Shown here piece after piece: positions 17,921 to 27,323 of a stretch of DNA of 64,000 nt. The notes beneath the pieces are model-generated. The model had not been told where the DNA came from and did not search any database. It saw only the letters and a program-made list of their open reading frames with translations. The stretch comes from Curvibacter lanceolatus ATCC 14669 (GTDB lineage: Bacteria > Pseudomonadota > Gammaproteobacteria > Burkholderiales > Burkholderiaceae_C): assembly GCF_000381265.1 (NCBI RefSeq), contig NZ_KB906258.1:253037-317036 (forward strand), given 5' to 3'. Position numbers and translations under genes: made by a program. Positions within the stretch are counted from its first letter, which is position 1, and each line of letters starts with the position of its first letter.

Positions 17921-20167
17921 ATGAATTTCGATCAAGCCACCTTCGAACTGCCGCGCCACCTGCAGGCCCTGATGCAACGCGAACAGGCCGGCAGCACCCC
18001 GGCCACCACGGGCCTGCCCCGGCGCAGCTTTCTGAAACTCGGCGCCCTGAGCGGCTTTGCGCTGGGCGCCTTCCCGCTGGGGACGCTGGCCCAGGACGCG
18101 GCCAAGCCCGCCGGCCTGAAGCCCACGCAGCAGCCCTCGGCCTTCCTGCACATCGCGGCCGACGGCAGCACCACCATCACCATCAACCGCCTGGACTTCG
18201 GCCAGGGTGTTCAGACCTCGCTGCCCATGATCCTGGCCGAAGAGCTGGACGCCGACTGGTCCCGGGTGAACAGCGTGCATGGCAGCAACGACCCGGCCTA
18301 TGTCGACCCGCTGTTCGGCATGCACATCACGGGCGGCTCGGGCTCGATCGCGCACTCCTACACCCAGTACCGCGAGCTGGGCGCCCGCGCCCGTGCCATG
18401 CTGGTCCAGGCCGCCGCGGCCCGCTGGAAGCTTGACCCGGCCAGCCTGCGCACCCACAAGGGCCAGGTGATCGGGCCGGCTGGCCAGCAACTGGGCTACG
18501 GCGAACTGGCCGAGGCCGCCATGGCCCTGCCGGTGCCCGCCAGCGTGACGCTGAAAGACCCGAAAGACTTCCAGCTGATCGGCCAGCCCACGGGCCGCCT
18601 GGATGCGGCCGCCAAATCAAGCGGCCACCAGGACTACGGCATCGACGTGCGCCTGCCCGGCCTGCTGACCGCCGTGGTGGCCCACCCGCCCGTGTTCGGC
18701 GCCAGGCTGCAGTCGGTGGACGACGGCGCCGCGCGCGCCATCAAGGGCGTGAAGGCCGTGCTGCGCATCCCGGCCGATCGGGGCGGCGAAGCCGTGGCCG
18801 TGCTGGCCGACGGCTACTGGGCCGCCAAGCAGGGCCGCGACGCCCTCAAGCTGGCTTGGGACAGCAGCGCGGTCGAGAAGGTGGACAGCGCGCGCCAGCT
18901 GGCGCAGTACCGCGCCCTGGCCACGCAGCCCGGCCCGCGCCGCTTCGACGCCGATGTGTCGGGCCTGGACAAGGCCCCGCACCAGATCAGCGCCGAGTAC
19001 GTCTTCCCCTACCTGGCCCACGCGCCCATGGAGCCGCTGAACTGCACCGTGCGCGTCGAGGCGGGCAAGGCCGAGCTGTGGGTGGGCACGCAGATGCCGG
19101 GCCTGGACGGCCTGGCCGCCGCCACCGTGCTGGGCCTGCCGCCGCAGAACGTGCAGGTGCACGTGCAGATGGCGGGGGGCGGCTTCGGCCGCCGCGCCAT
19201 CCCCAGCAGCGACTATGTGGTGGAGGCCGCCCAGGTGGCCAAGGCCGCCCTGGCCGCGGGCATCAGCGCCCCGGTGCGCCTGCTGTGGAGCCGCGAGGAC
19301 GACATCAAGGGCGGCTACTACCGCCCCATGCACCTGCACACGGCCCGCATCGGCTTTGACGGCCAGGGCCGCATCCAGGCCTGGGACCACGTGATCGTGG
19401 GCCAGTCGATCCTGGCTGGTTCGCCCTTCGAGCCCATGATGGTCAAGAACGGCATCGACGGCACCGCGGTGGAAGGCATGAAAGAGCCCTACGAGATCCC
19501 GATGCGCCTGACCGTGCAACACCCCAAGGTGAATGTGCCGGTGCTGTGGTGGCGCAGCGTGGGCTCGACCCACACCGCCTTCGTGATGGAGACGCTGATC
19601 GACGAGATCGCCCGCACCACCCGGCAAGACCCGGTGGCCTACCGCATGAAGCTGATCGGCGAGCAGCACCCGCGCCACAAGGCGGCGCTGCAGCTGGCGG
19701 TCGACCAATCCGGCTACGGCAAGAAGAAGCTGGCCCCCGGCCGCGCCTGGGGCGTGGCGGTGCACGAGTCGTTCAACTCGGTGGTGGCCTATGTGGTCGA
19801 GGCCTCGCTGAAGAAGGGCGTGCCCACGCTGCACAAGGTGACGGCCGGCGTGCACTGCAACCGGGTGATCAACCCGCGCAGCCTGGAAGCCCAGGTGCAG
19901 GGCGGCGCGCTGATGGGCCTGTCGATGTGCCTGCCCGGCGCCGCCATCACCTTGAAGGACGGCCAGGTTGAGCAGAGCAACTTCGGCGACTACGCCGTGC
20001 CGCGCATCACGGCCATGCCGCAGATCGCCGTGCACACCGTGCTCAGCGACGATGCACCGACCGGCATGGGCGAACCGGGCCTGCCCCCGCTGGCCCCGGC
20101 CTTTGCCAACGCGGTGGCCCGCCTCAGCGGCAAGCCCGTGCGCGAGCTGCCTTTCAAGCAGGGTTGA
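17921..20167 (+). CDS. Isoquinoline 1-oxidoreductase-like molybdenum hydroxylase, large subunit, second copy
   Basis: The 748-residue molybdopterin subunit has a Tat motif (LPRRSFLKLGALSG) near residue 30, which predicts periplasmic export. MAGGGFGRRA binds the cofactor region, and the C-terminal GMGEPGLPPLAP contains the catalytic glutamate. The ATG at 17921 follows GAAGGAG. Compared with the paralogue at 4.3-6.5 kb it has a longer leader before the Tat motif. The substrate is unknown. TetR control suggests induction by an aromatic or aldehyde compound, which is inference. Confidence 0.9.
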   Translation: MNFDQATFELPRHLQALMQREQAGSTPATTGLPRRSFLKLGALSGFALGAFPLGTLAQDAAKPAGLKPTQQPSAFLHIAADGSTTITINRLDFGQGVQTSLPMILAEELDADWSRVNSVHGSNDPAYVDPLFGMHITGGSGSIAHSYTQYRELGARARAMLVQAAAARWKLDPASLRTHKGQVIGPAGQQLGYGELAEAAMALPVPASVTLKDPKDFQLIGQPTGRLDAAAKSSGHQDYGIDVRLPGLLTAVVAHPPVFGARLQSVDDGAARAIKGVKAVLRIPADRGGEAVAVLADGYWAAKQGRDALKLAWDSSAVEKVDSARQLAQYRALATQPGPRRFDADVSGLDKAPHQISAEYVFPYLAHAPMEPLNCTVRVEAGKAELWVGTQMPGLDGLAAATVLGLPPQNVQVHVQMAGGGFGRRAIPSSDYVVEAAQVAKAALAAGISAPVRLLWSREDDIKGGYYRPMHLHTARIGFDGQGRIQAWDHVIVGQSILAGSPFEPMMVKNGIDGTAVEGMKEPYEIPMRLTVQHPKVNVPVLWWRSVGSTHTAFVMETLIDEIARTTRQDPVAYRMKLIGEQHPRHKAALQLAVDQSGYGKKKLAPGRAWGVAVHESFNSVVAYVVEASLKKGVPTLHKVTAGVHCNRVINPRSLEAQVQGGALMGLSMCLPGAAITLKDGQVEQSNFGDYAVPRITAMPQIAVHTVLSDDAPTGMGEPGLPPLAPAFANAVARLSGKPVRELPFKQG

Positions 20168-20192
20168 GCACGCCCCCCGACCTGCCGGCCCT

Positions 20193-21893
20193 TCAGCCGG
20201 TTGGCCGGGCCCGCTGTTTCTTACGGGCGTACATCGCCAGATCGGCCTGGCGCAACAGGGCTTCGGCCTGATCACCGTCGTCCGGGCACAGCGCCACGCC
20301 GATCGAGGCCCCCACGTGCAAGCGCAGGGACTCCACCGTGATCGGCTGGCTCAGCGCCTGGTGCACGCGCTGAACCAATTGGCGCGCCTGCTCGCGGCTT
20401 TGCACACCGCGTTGCAGCACGGCAAATTCATCGCCCCCCAGGCGGGCCACGAAGTCGGCCTCGCGGGCAATCGAGCTCAAGGCGCGTGCAACACCCACCA
20501 GCACCAAGTCACCCACGGCGTGACCATACTGGTCGTTGATGGGCTTGAACCCGTCAAGATCCAGGTAAAGAACCGCACAGCCGTTGCCGGTGCGCCGGGC
20601 CAGCGAGACTTCGGCCTCCAGGCACTCCATGAACATGGCGCGATTGATGAGGCCGGTGAGCGCATCATGGTGCGCCGCAAAGCGGATGCGCTCCTCGTCC
20701 AGCTTGCGCTGGGTGATGTCGGTGACAGTGCGCAGCAAGCCACCGTCTTCAATCGGGATGTTGCGCACCTCGATCATCCGGCCGTTGCCGCGCCGGCGCT
20801 CGTAGCGCGGCAAATGAGGCGAACGCCCCCCCGCATGCACATACTGCTGCACCACATCCGGGGCCCCCTCAAACTCATGATGGGCACGCTGGTAATCCAG
20901 CACATCGGACAGGTTGAGGCGCTGCCCCAGCCATTGCCTGGGCAGATCGAGCAGATCCAGGAAATTCAGGTTGCTCAGCTCGAGCGTGCCATCGGCACCG
21001 ATCAGGGCAATGCCCTGATCCAGGTTCTCGACCGTGGCCTCCAGCAGCACAGATTTGTGGCGCAACTGCTGTTCGCGTTCACGCGCCAGGCGTTCAGCCG
21101 CTTCCAGCCGCTGTTGTTGACGTTTGATTTCGGAGATATCGACGTGGGCGTAGAAAGCCTCGCCGCCGCCGGTAGGCCGGGCAATCACGCGGCAAAAGCG
21201 GTTGCCTGGCAACGGCAGCTCAAACGGTGCCCCGGAAAACCGCAGATGGTCCTTCAGCACCTGCAAGCCTGCGGCATACAGTTCGTGATCGGCCGTGCCG
21301 GCCGCCAACTCCTGCTGCCAGGCCGCCTCGAACACCTGCTCGAAGCCGCTGCCCACAGCCGACTGCCGATCACGCAAGCCGTACATCAGGACAAAGGATT
21401 CATTGACCCACTCGATGCGGCCACCATCCAGGCCACACACCATCAAGGCGTCAGGCACCTTGTCCAGCAGCACACCGCCGCCCACAGGCAAGGCAGCGGG
21501 CGATCCACTCGGCAAGGTGGCCTGGGGGGCCAGAGACGATTCGCTGCGCCACAGGCGCATGCGACCCACCCCGGGCACCGGCAGCGAAGACACCCGCAGT
21601 CGCCGCCCCAGATGCTCGAACTCGTAAGGCTGGCTTTGGTGCTGGTGGCGCGCAATGCCGGCCTCGATGTAGCGGTCGATGCCGCTGAGCTCCTGCGGGC
21701 TCAGGCGCCCGCTGTAGAAGCGCCGCAGGTTGACGCTGTAGTGCTCGCCCTCGTGCAACTGCCCCTCGTGCTCCGGAAAGAATCGGAAGAAGCAGCGGTT
21801 CCAGGCCAGCGCCCGGTCCTGGTCGTCGAAGACGCACATGGCGATCTCCAGACCATCGAGAATTTCGCCAAAGGTTTTGAGTTGCTGCAGCAT
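20193..21893 (-). CDS. PAS-domain diguanylate cyclase
   Basis: The 566-residue protein starts at ATG 21893. A longer frame runs back into the neighbouring gene and is unlikely. It has several PAS-like regions (about residues 10-120, 135-260 and 280-390) and no membrane segment, so it is probably a cytoplasmic sensor. The C-terminal GGDEF domain has an intact active motif (RLGGDEFAVL) and an RxxD inhibitory site (READ) five residues before it. This predicts c-di-GMP synthesis with product inhibition. No EAL domain is present. It converges with the hydroxylase gene. Confidence 0.9.
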   Translation of the reverse strand: MLQQLKTFGEILDGLEIAMCVFDDQDRALAWNRCFFRFFPEHEGQLHEGEHYSVNLRRFYSGRLSPQELSGIDRYIEAGIARHQHQSQPYEFEHLGRRLRVSSLPVPGVGRMRLWRSESSLAPQATLPSGSPAALPVGGGVLLDKVPDALMVCGLDGGRIEWVNESFVLMYGLRDRQSAVGSGFEQVFEAAWQQELAAGTADHELYAAGLQVLKDHLRFSGAPFELPLPGNRFCRVIARPTGGGEAFYAHVDISEIKRQQQRLEAAERLAREREQQLRHKSVLLEATVENLDQGIALIGADGTLELSNLNFLDLLDLPRQWLGQRLNLSDVLDYQRAHHEFEGAPDVVQQYVHAGGRSPHLPRYERRRGNGRMIEVRNIPIEDGGLLRTVTDITQRKLDEERIRFAAHHDALTGLINRAMFMECLEAEVSLARRTGNGCAVLYLDLDGFKPINDQYGHAVGDLVLVGVARALSSIAREADFVARLGGDEFAVLQRGVQSREQARQLVQRVHQALSQPITVESLRLHVGASIGVALCPDDGDQAEALLRQADLAMYARKKQRARPTG

Positions 21894-21966
21894 CGGGCTC
21901 CCGGGCCGAAGGGCCCCAGGCCAGTCCGCCTGGGATGTGGAAACATGATAAGCGCCAGGCCTACGC

Positions 21967-22917
21967 TCAAGCCTCCGAAGTGACCCTCTGTCCGCCATCG
22001 CCGGGCACGAGGTCCAGGCGTTGGTAAAGGGCCGCCAGGGCCTCGGCCACGGCCCCGACCACCGACACCGCGTTGCTGGGGTGGGCGATGCAATCGGTGC
22101 TCCAGACCTGGCCCACGCCGGCCGCCTGCAGGCGCTGCAGCGCGTCGCCGGCGAACAGCGCGTGGGTGACGGCCACATCCACCGAACGGGCGCCGGCCGC
22201 CAGCAGCAAACGGGTGGCCTCGATCAAGGTCTGCCCTGAGCTGGCCACATCGTCCATCAGCACCACGGCGCGCCCGGCCACGGACAACTCGGGCAGCGCA
22301 ATCTCGACATGGCGGTCGCCATGGCGCAGCTTGCGGCACACCGCATGCGGCCAGCCATGGGCCTGGGCCGCGCTGCTCACCCATTGCAGCGACTCTTCAT
22401 CGGGCCCCAGCAGCAGCACATCCTGGCGCTGCGAGGCCACCCAGGCGCCCAGCAGGGGCGCACCACTGAGCACGATGGCGTCGGCCAGGGGCACGGCCTC
22501 GTGCAGGGTGGCCACCCGGTGCAGGTGCGGGTCGACCGTGATCAGGGCATCGAACAGACCGGCCAGAAAGCGGCCTACGATGCGCTGGCTGACGGCCTCG
22601 CCCGGGTGAAAGGCGATGTCCTGGCGCATGTAGGCCAGGTAAGGCGCCACCAGGCTGAGGTGCCGGGCTCCGAGCTGGCGCGCGGTCTCGGCCAGCAGCA
22701 GCAACTCAACCAGTTTTTCGTTGGGCTGGTGCAGCGAACGCCACACCACCACCCGCGGCGGCAGGGCGGGCGGCAGACGCAGGCGCCACTCGCCATCGGG
22801 AAAACGGTGGCGCTCCACCACCGCCAGGCGCAGGCCGGTGGCCTCGGCGGCACGGCGGGCCACGGCCAGCTCGTCGTCAAAGCACAGCAGCGCACCGGGT
22901 TCTTGAGCAGGGGTCAT
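21967..22917 (-). CDS. Ribose-phosphate pyrophosphokinase-like protein (PRPP synthetase paralogue)
   Basis: The 316-residue product resembles Prs. It shows RQDIAFHPGEAVSQRIVG, a TVDPHLHR block, a flexible loop (CRKLRHGDRHVEI) and the PRPP-binding motif VVLMDDVASSGQT. Loop and substrate residues differ from canonical PRPP synthetase, so it is more likely a specialised paralogue than the housekeeping enzyme. It starts 28 bp after the phosphorylase gene and is surely co-transcribed. Together they suggest a nucleotide-salvage route through phosphorylated ribose. Confidence 0.85.
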   Translation of the reverse strand: MTPAQEPGALLCFDDELAVARRAAEATGLRLAVVERHRFPDGEWRLRLPPALPPRVVVWRSLHQPNEKLVELLLLAETARQLGARHLSLVAPYLAYMRQDIAFHPGEAVSQRIVGRFLAGLFDALITVDPHLHRVATLHEAVPLADAIVLSGAPLLGAWVASQRQDVLLLGPDEESLQWVSSAAQAHGWPHAVCRKLRHGDRHVEIALPELSVAGRAVVLMDDVASSGQTLIEATRLLLAAGARSVDVAVTHALFAGDALQRLQAAGVGQVWSTDCIAHPSNAVSVVGAVAEALAALYQRLDLVPGDGGQRVTSEA

Positions 22918-22945
22918 GGGCCATCCTTCCAAAACTTCATCGTCA

Positions 22946-24541
22946 TCAGGATTCGACAAACACATGGGGCACCGCCCCCACCGCGCCGATCTGCACGCCC
23001 TGACTGCGTTGGCAGGCCTGGCGGGCAAACTCGAGGTCGGCGCCAAAGCCCGCGTGCACGCGGTACAGCACATCGCCCGGGGCCACGGGCTCGCCCAGCT
23101 TGCGCAGCAGATCCACCCCGGCGCCCTGCACATGGGGGGCGCCGGCCAGGCGGGCGATGCGGGCAATCTGCAGGTTGTCGATGCTGGTGACCACGCCGGC
23201 CTCGGTGGCCCGGGCCTCGAAGCTCAGCGCGCCCAGCGGCGGGTTCTGGTAGTCGAAGCCGCAGGCGCCCTGGGCCTCGATGATGGCGTTCATCTGGGTC
23301 AGGGCTCGGCCGGACTCGAGGATGTCACGCGCGATCGCGTAGCCCTCGCCGCCGCGCACATCGGGGTGGCATTCGATCAGCCGGCCGGCCAGGCGCAGCG
23401 ACTTCTGGCGCAGGTCCTGCGGGGCCTCGGGGTCGTTCTGCAGCACCTGCATCACATCACGCGCCTCCAGCACCGGGCCGATGCCGCGGCCGATGGGCTG
23501 GCGCCCGTCGGTGATGACCACGTCCAGCGACAGGCGCATGCGGCTGGCCACGTACTCGAACAGGCGGCGCAGGCGCTGCGCCTCGGGCATGGAGCGCACC
23601 TTGGCGGTGGGGCCGATGGGGATGTCCAGCACCAGGTGGGTGGCGCCAGCCGCGATCTTCTTGGACAGGATGGAGGCCACCATCTGCCCCGGCGAATCGA
23701 TGGACAGCGGGCGTTCGACCGAGATCAGCACATCGTCGGCCGGCGACAGGTCGGCCGTGCCGCCCCAAGCCAGGCAGCCGTGGTGCTGGCGCACGATGTC
23801 GGTCAGGCGGTCAAAGGGCAGCTCGACGCGGGCCAGCACCTCCATGGTGTCTGCCGTGCCCGCAGGCGAGGTGATGGCGCGCGACGAGGTCTTGGGAAAC
23901 ACCAGCCCATAGGCCGCCACGATGGGCACCACCAGCATCGAGGTGCGGTTGCCCGGGATGCCGCCGATGCAGTGCTTGTCCACCACCACGGGCTGGCGCC
24001 AGTCCAGGCGGCGCCCGGTCTTGACCATGGCCTCGGTGAGAAAGTAGACCTCTTCGCGGTCCAGCTCGCTGCGGTTGCTGGCCACCACAAAGGCGGTCAG
24101 CTCGATCTTGGAATACCGGTGCTGGGCGATGTCGCGGATGATGGCGTCGAAGTCGGCCTGCCCCAGGCGCTCGCCATCGAGCTTGCGGAACAGCGCCGGG
24201 ATCGACTCGGGCGGCTCGGCCTGCGACACATAGGCGGGGTGACCGTCTTCCACGCCCAACTGGGCAAAGGCATCCTGCGACAGGCCCACCTCGCCGCAGC
24301 CCACCAGGCCGGGGTCGTCGACCACATTGAGGGTGGCCAGGATGCGCCGCCCGTTGGTGCGCACCTCGACCTTGGACAGGGCCTGGAAGCCTTCGGCGCG
24401 GTAGACATCGCAGTCGCGGTTCAGGTAGGCGACGTTTTCGCGGTAGGTGTCGATGGCCAGGCGCCGCAGCTTCAGGCTGGGCCCGGCGGGACCTGCGGTC
24501 GTTGCCGTGGGCGTGGTCGGTGCGGGCGCAGATTCGCTCAT
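22946..24541 (-). CDS. Long-form thymidine/AMP phosphorylase family protein
   Basis: The 531-residue protein is longer than E. coli DeoA (about 440). The extra N-terminal domain (about residues 20-105) is typical of the archaeal-type AMP phosphorylase branch of this family. The core has [19 protein letters not shown] and [20 protein letters not shown], the phosphate- and base-binding blocks. Family members split a nucleoside or nucleoside monophosphate with phosphate. Because of the extra domain, and because the neighbour is a PRPP-synthetase paralogue, AMP is as likely a substrate as thymidine. Confidence 0.87.
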   Translation of the reverse strand: MSESAPAPTTPTATTAGPAGPSLKLRRLAIDTYRENVAYLNRDCDVYRAEGFQALSKVEVRTNGRRILATLNVVDDPGLVGCGEVGLSQDAFAQLGVEDGHPAYVSQAEPPESIPALFRKLDGERLGQADFDAIIRDIAQHRYSKIELTAFVVASNRSELDREEVYFLTEAMVKTGRRLDWRQPVVVDKHCIGGIPGNRTSMLVVPIVAAYGLVFPKTSSRAITSPAGTADTMEVLARVELPFDRLTDIVRQHHGCLAWGGTADLSPADDVLISVERPLSIDSPGQMVASILSKKIAAGATHLVLDIPIGPTAKVRSMPEAQRLRRLFEYVASRMRLSLDVVITDGRQPIGRGIGPVLEARDVMQVLQNDPEAPQDLRQKSLRLAGRLIECHPDVRGGEGYAIARDILESGRALTQMNAIIEAQGACGFDYQNPPLGALSFEARATEAGVVTSIDNLQIARIARLAGAPHVQGAGVDLLRKLGEPVAPGDVLYRVHAGFGADLEFARQACQRSQGVQIGAVGAVPHVFVES

Positions 24542-24667
24542 GCAGAGTCTCCTTGAAAGGCCAGGGCCTCCTGCCTGGCGCCAAGCGATTGTCCACCCTG
24601 AACAAGGTCGAGCCCCTCTGGCTTGGCACCGACGCGACGCGACTCTCGCTTCTTCGGCTGATCCATG

Positions 24668-25213
24668 TCAGAGAGAGCTCACGATGATGGTGACGCGGCG
24701 GTTCTGCTGGCGCCCGGCCTCGCTGCGGTTGTCCTCGATCGGGCGGCTGAAGCCGAAGCCCTGGTGCCGCACCTGGGCCGGCTCGAAGCCGCGCTCGACA
24801 AACGCCTGGGCCACCACCTGGGCACGCCGCTCGGACAGGCGCTGGTTGTAGGTGGCCGAGCCCTGGTTGTCGGTGTGCCCCTCGATGGCCAGCCCGGTGA
24901 TGCCCAGGCCGCGCAACGTGCGGGCCAGGCGCTCGATCGCGGCCTGGGCCTCGGCCGACAAGGAGGCATCGTCCACCGGGAACACCACCCGGCCGGCCAG
25001 GTCCAGCTCCCAACCCTGCTCGGTGGGCCGGAAGCCCAGCCCACGCAGGGCCGCCTCGCGGGCATCGGGCGCAACAACGGCCTGGGGTGGGGATGGCGCT
25101 TGCGGCGGGCTGGCGCAGCCGCCCAGCAGGCTCGACAGGCTCAACAAAGTGATGACCTGCGGCAGGCAACCAAGGGGTCTGGCTTGACGGTGGATTCGGT
25201 TATCAGAGGTCAT
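24668..25213 (-). CDS. yfiB: OmpA-family lipoprotein, YfiB-like
   Basis: The 181-residue outer-membrane lipoprotein has a signal peptide ending in the lipobox LLGGC at about residues 29-33. Its C-terminal OmpA-like peptidoglycan-binding domain includes IEGHTDNQGS and LSERRAQVV. In Pseudomonas YfiBNR, YfiB binds YfiR in the periplasm and releases its hold on the cyclase YfiN. This is the third gene after yfiR-yfiN-like genes, matching that order. The 126 bases downstream, to 24542, show no gene. Confidence 0.82.
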   Translation of the reverse strand: MTSDNRIHRQARPLGCLPQVITLLSLSSLLGGCASPPQAPSPPQAVVAPDAREAALRGLGFRPTEQGWELDLAGRVVFPVDDASLSAEAQAAIERLARTLRGLGITGLAIEGHTDNQGSATYNQRLSERRAQVVAQAFVERGFEPAQVRHQGFGFSRPIEDNRSEAGRQQNRRVTIIVSSL

Positions 25214-25250
25214 GGATGTCTCCGGGCAGATCAGGCAGGGGGCATCGGCC

Positions 25251-26570
25251 TCACGGTGACGCGGGCTCAGATTGAAGTGTCGTCAGGGGCTGCAGTCCAT
25301 GGGAACGAACCTTGTCGCGGTACATCGCGGCATCGGCGGCGCGCACCAGTTCGTCCACGCTGGTGCCCTGGGCCGGGAACAAGGCGGTGCCGATGCTCAC
25401 GCTCAAAGGCAGGGTCTGGCCACTGTCCAGCCGCAGCGGCTGGGCCAGCGCGGCGCGCAGGCGGTCCACGCAAAGGCGCACCTCCGTCTCGTCGCCCACC
25501 GGGAACAGCACCGCCAGGAACTCGTCGCCGCCATGGCGGGCCACGAAGTCGGACTCGCGCAGGGCCGACTGCAGGCGCTGCGCCAGCTCGATCAGCAGCG
25601 CGTCGCCCACCGCATGGCCCAGGGTGTCGTTGACCTGCTTGAAGCGGTCCACATCGATGAACAGCACCGCCGCCTGCCCGCCCTGGCGCTGGCACCGCTC
25701 GAACACGGAAGCCAGGTGCTCGAACAGGTGGCTGCGGTTGGGCAGCCCGGTGAGCGCATCGTGCAGGCTGGCGTGGCGCAGCGACTCGTTGCTGCGGCGC
25801 AGGTCGTTGTGGCGCGCGGCCACGCGACGCTGCTGCCGCTGCAGCTCGACCAGCAGGGCATTGAAGTCGTCAGCCAGGGCATTGAGCTCTTGCACCGGGG
25901 TGGCCTGCGCGCGGCGATCGAAGGACCGGCTGGTGCGCACGGCGCGGGTCAGCTCCAGCATGGCGCCCAGGGGCTGAACGATCAGTTCCGTGAGGCGGCG
26001 CGACACCGCCAGCACCACCAGCGCCGTCACCGCCACACAGCCCAGCAAGGCCAGCAGCAGCAGGCCCAGGTCGCCGAGCAGGACGCGGCCATCCGAGCGC
26101 AGTTGCACCTCGCCCAAGTCACCCGCTCCAAGCCCACCGCCCAAGACTGGCGCCCTCACCGGCTGTGGCATGAACAGCTCGGCCACGCGCCGCGCCAGAC
26201 GGTCGAAGGCGCCTTGGCCCGGGCGCTCCACCTGCAACAGGCGCTGCCCGCGCGCGTCCAGCACCGTGACCGAGGCCAGTTGCTCGCGCTCGGCCAGTTG
26301 CTCGGCGAGCTCGCGCAGCGCCTCCAGATCGCGGAATCGGATCGCGGGTTCACCCGCAAAGGCCAGGGAATGGGCGGCCATGGCCAGGGCATGCCGGGCG
26401 TATTGCTGCAGCGAGTACAGGCTGGCCGCGCTCATGAACAGACCGGCACAGGCCAGGGCCACGCCGGCGCTGCGCCACTGGCCCAGGCGCACCAGGCGGG
26501 CGACGCTGCGCACGGGCCGAGCATCGGCCGGCTGCAGCCGATGGCGGGTCGTTGGCGGTGGCTGACTCAT
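25251..26570 (-). CDS. yfiN: Membrane diguanylate cyclase, YfiN/TpbB-like
   Basis: The 439-residue inner-membrane protein has a first helix at about residues 30-55 and a periplasmic sensor region. A second helix at about 155-180 (LLLLALLGCVAVTALVVLAV) leads into a HAMP linker and a GGDEF domain. The active site is RHGGDEFLAVLF, and RESD in front provides an RxxD inhibitory site. It overlaps yfiR by 4 bp. By analogy with YfiN it makes c-di-GMP when the periplasmic YfiR brake is removed, promoting biofilm and reducing motility. Confidence 0.88.
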   Translation of the reverse strand: MSQPPPTTRHRLQPADARPVRSVARLVRLGQWRSAGVALACAGLFMSAASLYSLQQYARHALAMAAHSLAFAGEPAIRFRDLEALRELAEQLAEREQLASVTVLDARGQRLLQVERPGQGAFDRLARRVAELFMPQPVRAPVLGGGLGAGDLGEVQLRSDGRVLLGDLGLLLLALLGCVAVTALVVLAVSRRLTELIVQPLGAMLELTRAVRTSRSFDRRAQATPVQELNALADDFNALLVELQRQQRRVAARHNDLRRSNESLRHASLHDALTGLPNRSHLFEHLASVFERCQRQGGQAAVLFIDVDRFKQVNDTLGHAVGDALLIELAQRLQSALRESDFVARHGGDEFLAVLFPVGDETEVRLCVDRLRAALAQPLRLDSGQTLPLSVSIGTALFPAQGTSVDELVRAADAAMYRDKVRSHGLQPLTTLQSEPASP

Positions 26571-27163
26571 GGGCGCCCCCCCGCAGGTCGCACCGTGAGC
26601 TGCAGCAGCCGCGCATTGACACGCAGGCCGCTGTAGGCAATGGCATCCAGATTGGCCTTGATCTGCCAGCCCTGAGCCCCCTGCAGCAGGCAGAACTTGC
26701 CACCATAGGAGCAGAAATCATCGCCCTGGCCCAGGGTCAGGATGGGGTGGCGGTTCAGGCGCAACAGCAGCGGCTGCAGGCCACGCACGGGCATGGCGCC
26801 GAAGTAGATGGCCTGGCAGTCGAGCAGGCTGTCGGCCAGGTCGGCGCGCAGGCTGCGCAGCGCGCTGTGCACCGGAGGCACGGCCTGGGCGCCCTGGGCG
26901 TTCAGCTCGCGCGCCAGGGCCACCGCGTCGGCATCGCCGTCGTTCAGGCACAGGCGGTGGCTGGCCAGGGGCTGGGGCCAGCGGGTGTAGTGCAGGATGC
27001 CCAGCAGCAGCTCAGGCAGGGCCGGCGGTCGGGTATTCGGAGCGCCCGGGCTGGCCGCCGCCGCATCGGCGCTGCCCTGGGCAGGCGCCAGCGTGGCACA
27101 AGCCGACAGGGCCATCGCCAGGGTGGCAGATCGCCAGGTCGGTAAGCGCAAACGGGTCAGCAT
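26567..27163 (-). CDS. yfiR: YfiR-family periplasmic protein
   Basis: The 198-residue protein has an N-terminal signal peptide (about residues 1-29) and the YfiR (DUF4154) fold. Typical blocks are LLLGILHYTRWP, CLNDGD and the oxidisable cysteine region GDDFCSYGGKFCLLQ. YfiR represses the membrane cyclase YfiN from the periplasm, and its cysteines make it redox-sensitive in Pseudomonas. It is the first gene of a yfiR-yfiN-yfiB-type operon. The assignment is by family and order. Confidence 0.87.
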   Translation of the reverse strand: MLTRLRLPTWRSATLAMALSACATLAPAQGSADAAAASPGAPNTRPPALPELLLGILHYTRWPQPLASHRLCLNDGDADAVALARELNAQGAQAVPPVHSALRSLRADLADSLLDCQAIYFGAMPVRGLQPLLLRLNRHPILTLGQGDDFCSYGGKFCLLQGAQGWQIKANLDAIAYSGLRVNARLLQLTVRPAGGRP

Positions 27164-27323
27164 GGATCGGAACCAGACCCAGGGCGGGGGCCCCGGGCGT
27201 CTGCTGCCGATTCTAGGAAGCGCTTTTCAGCAAGCGCCCACCTCCAAGCTCAGGAAACAGGCCGCCTTGCGAACAAGTTCACGCAAGATGGCACCCGTTC
27301 GGGCCCATCTGCGCCTTCGGGCC

